DNA of 64,000 bases from Corynebacterium timonense (GTDB taxonomy: Bacteria > Actinomycetota > Actinomycetes > Mycobacteriales > Mycobacteriaceae), in the NCBI RefSeq assembly GCF_900105305.1, contig NZ_LT629765.1:1860001-1924000 (forward strand). Direction: 5' to 3'. Position 1 is the stretch's first letter; each line of letters begins with the position of its first letter. This document shows positions 62,524 through 64,000 of the stretch, piece by piece. The position numbers and the translations under genes were made by a program. Under the pieces are notes generated by a model. That model did no database searches, had not been told where the DNA came from, and saw nothing but the letters and a program-made list of their open reading frames with translations.

Positions 62524-62943
62524 TCACACCTGCGCATTCTGCGCGATGCCGCGCTGCTCGAACTCGTCCAGGACCATGAACGCCGTCTGGAAGTAGGCAT
62601 CCAGCAGCACGCACAGCTGGTATTCACTGAGGCCGTGCGCCGCGAAGAAGTGCTCGCGCACGTCGATCGTCGGCGTCTCCTCCACCACGATCGGGGTGAC
62701 CTTCCCCGTCGGGATCTGGCGGTTGAGCGTGTTGATCAACTCGAGCACGTCCTCCTGCCGCTCGGGCGCGACCGCCCCCGTCCAGACCGTATGCACGGTG
62801 AGGAAGTTCTCGTCCAGGAAGAACTGGGCCACCGCGTTGGGAAACGCCGCTCCCAGCACCCCGTCCTCGTCGGGGCCAGCCGCAACGCCCAGCTTGGACA
62901 GCGCCTTCAACAAATGCTCTTCGGTGAGCCGCGGAAACTCCAT
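62524..62943 (-). CDS. YbjN-domain protein (first of pair)
   Basis: 139 residues with the same fold (LTEEHLLKALSKLGVAAGPD; DVLELINTLNRQIPTGKVTP; LSEYQLCVLLDAYFQTAFMV). The pair probably arose by duplication and may form a heterodimer. No signal peptide. Confidence 0.8.
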   Translation of the reverse strand: MEFPRLTEEHLLKALSKLGVAAGPDEDGVLGAAFPNAVAQFFLDENFLTVHTVWTGAVAPERQEDVLELINTLNRQIPTGKVTPIVVEETPTIDVREHFFAAHGLSEYQLCVLLDAYFQTAFMVLDEFEQRGIAQNAQV

Positions 62944-63112
62944 CGATGCCCTTCCCTGAGTTCTCGGCGTTCAGCTTCCTCGCGCACTGTTTTTGCAGCG
63001 CGCGCTAACCAGAAAGCGTAGCCGGACCGGCGGCCCCTTGCGGCCCCATCCGGGGAACACGTACGTTTCGGGGTGAAAGCATCTCACCCCGTGACCACCC
63101 AAGGAGTTTCCC

Positions 63113-63347
63113 ATGGAAAACCTGCTGAGCCGTTGTGCCGCCGCCGCCGTGGCGGCCGTCGCCGCCCTCGGGGGCGTTGCTGCGGTGCCGCACGCTCACG
63201 CCGAGGCCCCCCGTCCTGTCCTCCGCCCCCACTGAGCAGTGGCAGCGCGACGCGCTGGCCGCGCTGCTCATTCTCACGATGCCCAGCTCGCTCGCCTCGA
63301 GCTTCCTCGCCCCGCAGTGCTCACTGCTGGACACACGGGGCTGCTGA
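63113..63347 (+). pseudogene. Small secreted protein, frameshifted at a C6 tract
   Basis: AAGGAG lies 6 bases before ATG 63113. The frame gives a clean signal peptide (NLLSRCAAAAVAAVAALGGV, cleavage after AHA), then stops 10 codons later at TGA 63233. After the six-C run at 63207-63212 the next frame carries on naturally (VLSSAPTEQWQRDALAALLI, LTMPSSLASSFLAPQCSLLD) to TGA 63345. Five Cs instead of six would give one 77-residue secreted protein. A small hairpin (CGGGGTG/CACCCCG, 63069-63091) is in the leader. Confidence 0.65.
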
Positions 63348-63358
63348 CACTTTAGCGG

Positions 63359-63619
63359 CTAGCTGAGCCCCGGCCCACGGCCGAGCACCAGCGCCACCGG
63401 GCCTTGCTGGATCGAACACGCCTCGTTGGAGGAGCAGCTGCCGCAGCCCCCGGCGGCGCAGGAGGAGTTCAGACCCTCGCGGCGCAGCTGGCCCATCGCC
63501 TCAAGGCGCTCGATGACAGCGTCGACGGTGGAGCGGGTCAGGCCGGTGCGCTGCGCAATGTCGGCGCGGCCCGTGGCGCCGGCGCGGATCTCAGCCATCA
63601 CGGCGGACACGGGGCCCAT
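63359..63619 (-). CDS. feoC: FeoC-like iron-sulfur winged-helix protein
   Basis: 86 residues: winged helix (ADIAQRTGLTRSTVDAVIER) then a cysteine cluster (NSSCAAGGCGSCSSNEACSI) like the FeoC [Fe-S] loop. FeoC is a small regulator or stabiliser of the FeoB ferrous iron transporter. It starts directly after the feoB stop codon. ATG 63598 is a second possible start. Confidence 0.82.
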   Translation of the reverse strand: MGPVSAVMAEIRAGATGRADIAQRTGLTRSTVDAVIERLEAMGQLRREGLNSSCAAGGCGSCSSNEACSIQQGPVALVLGRGPGLS

Positions 63620-64000
63620 CTACAGCACCACCTTCAGGATCTGGAACGTGGCCACCGCCAACACCCAGGCGGTGCTGAGCTGCACCGCCACGCCGAACAG
63701 GGTCCACTTCATGCCGATCTCGCGGCGCTGCGCGCCGAGGGTGGCCACGCACGGGGTGTAGGCGAGCAGGAAAACCATAAACGCCCACACCGCGGCGATG
63801 GCGTTGCCGCCGGAGGCCTCGTCGAAGTCCTCGCGGATTCTCTGCGCCAGCGCCGAGGAGCCCTGCTCCTGCGCCGACAGCGCCGACGGGTCCTCCAACG
63901 AATAGGTCTGCGCCCAGCTGGCGATCACCGCCTCCTTGGCCACAAACCCGGTCACGAGCGGGCCGGTGAGCGACCACGAGCCGAAGCCGGCGGGCTCGAA
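63620..64000 (-). CDS. feoB: Ferrous iron transporter FeoB, C-terminal part
   Basis: About 126 residues in frame from the window edge to TAG 63620. The Gate/FeoB_C end is recognisable: LVTGFVAKEAVIASWAQTY, VFLLAYTPCVATLGAQRREI (the conserved Cys of YxPC) and a last helix. The G-domain and most membrane helices lie outside the window. Neighbouring feoC supports the call. Confidence 0.92.
   Translation of the reverse strand, partial: FEPAGFGSWSLTGPLVTGFVAKEAVIASWAQTYSLEDPSALSAQEQGSSALAQRIREDFDEASGGNAIAAVWAFMVFLLAYTPCVATLGAQRREIGMKWTLFGVAVQLSTAWVLAVATFQILKVVL

Overview
The window is a GC-rich actinobacterial chromosome segment that I assign to the genus Corynebacterium. The basis is gene order (tRNA-Trp, secE, nusG, rplKA, rplJL, rpoBC, rpsLG-fusA-tuf and the S10 operon, with menD, an MgtA-type mannosyltransferase, menG, a menJ-like reductase and a polyprenyl synthase alongside), the RpoB and EF-Tu sequence types, and many genes whose -10 box lies 6-8 bases before the start codon, which implies leaderless mRNAs. 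The species cannot be named from the sequence alone.

Layout. 1-6.4 kb: end of a formate/nitrite-type channel, a divergent sucrose hydrolase / fructokinase pair, a ThiD-TenA fusion and a Tat-exported PhoX-type phosphatase. 6.5-11.7 kb: S10 ribosomal operon on the minus strand (rpsJ to rpsQ). 12.3-15.1 kb: six-gene Asp23/Gls24 envelope operon. 15.1-20.7 kb: tuf, fusA, rpsG, rpsL. 21-25 kb: DUF1707 protein, DipZ, a small Met/Ser-repeat lipoprotein, SigK and RskA. 25.1-28.9 kb: a foreign-looking membrane/ABC-transporter cassette sitting inside a wrecked second copy of the DUF1707 gene. 29.4-37.1 kb: rpoC and rpoB. 38.4-41.4 kb: an IS481-type element split in two by a unit made of a DUF222/HNH nuclease gene and a 12-unit, 45-bp palindromic repeat array. 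41.4-48.7 kb: an aldehyde dehydrogenase, an SDR, rplL, rplJ, rplA, rplK, nusG, secE and four tRNAs. 48.8-58.6 kb: menaquinone genes (polyprenyl synthase, MenJ-like reductase, MenG, MenD, MenC) with MgtA and a DASS transporter. 58.8-61.8 kb: a decayed accessory patch (truncated LGFP-repeat gene, IS256 and IS481 remnants, an amber-interrupted gene, a secreted protein and a 50-residue membrane protein sharing one 22-bp hairpin). 62-64 kb: two YbjN genes, a frameshifted secreted peptide, FeoC and the end of FeoB.

How parts work together. The translation and transcription genes form separate operons with visible promoters and terminators (tuf, rplKA, rplJL with an L10 leader, a secE/nusG internal terminator). 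SigK, RskA, DipZ and the lipoprotein form one probable regulon: two back-to-back promoters with the same CAATCC-N16-CCGTA layout drive DipZ and the lipoprotein. The menaquinone genes surround the lipoglycan mannosyltransferase. The most unusual parts are the nuclease-plus-repeat unit inside the IS element, the ABC cassette inside the DUF1707 gene, and two genes thrown out of frame at six-cytosine runs.
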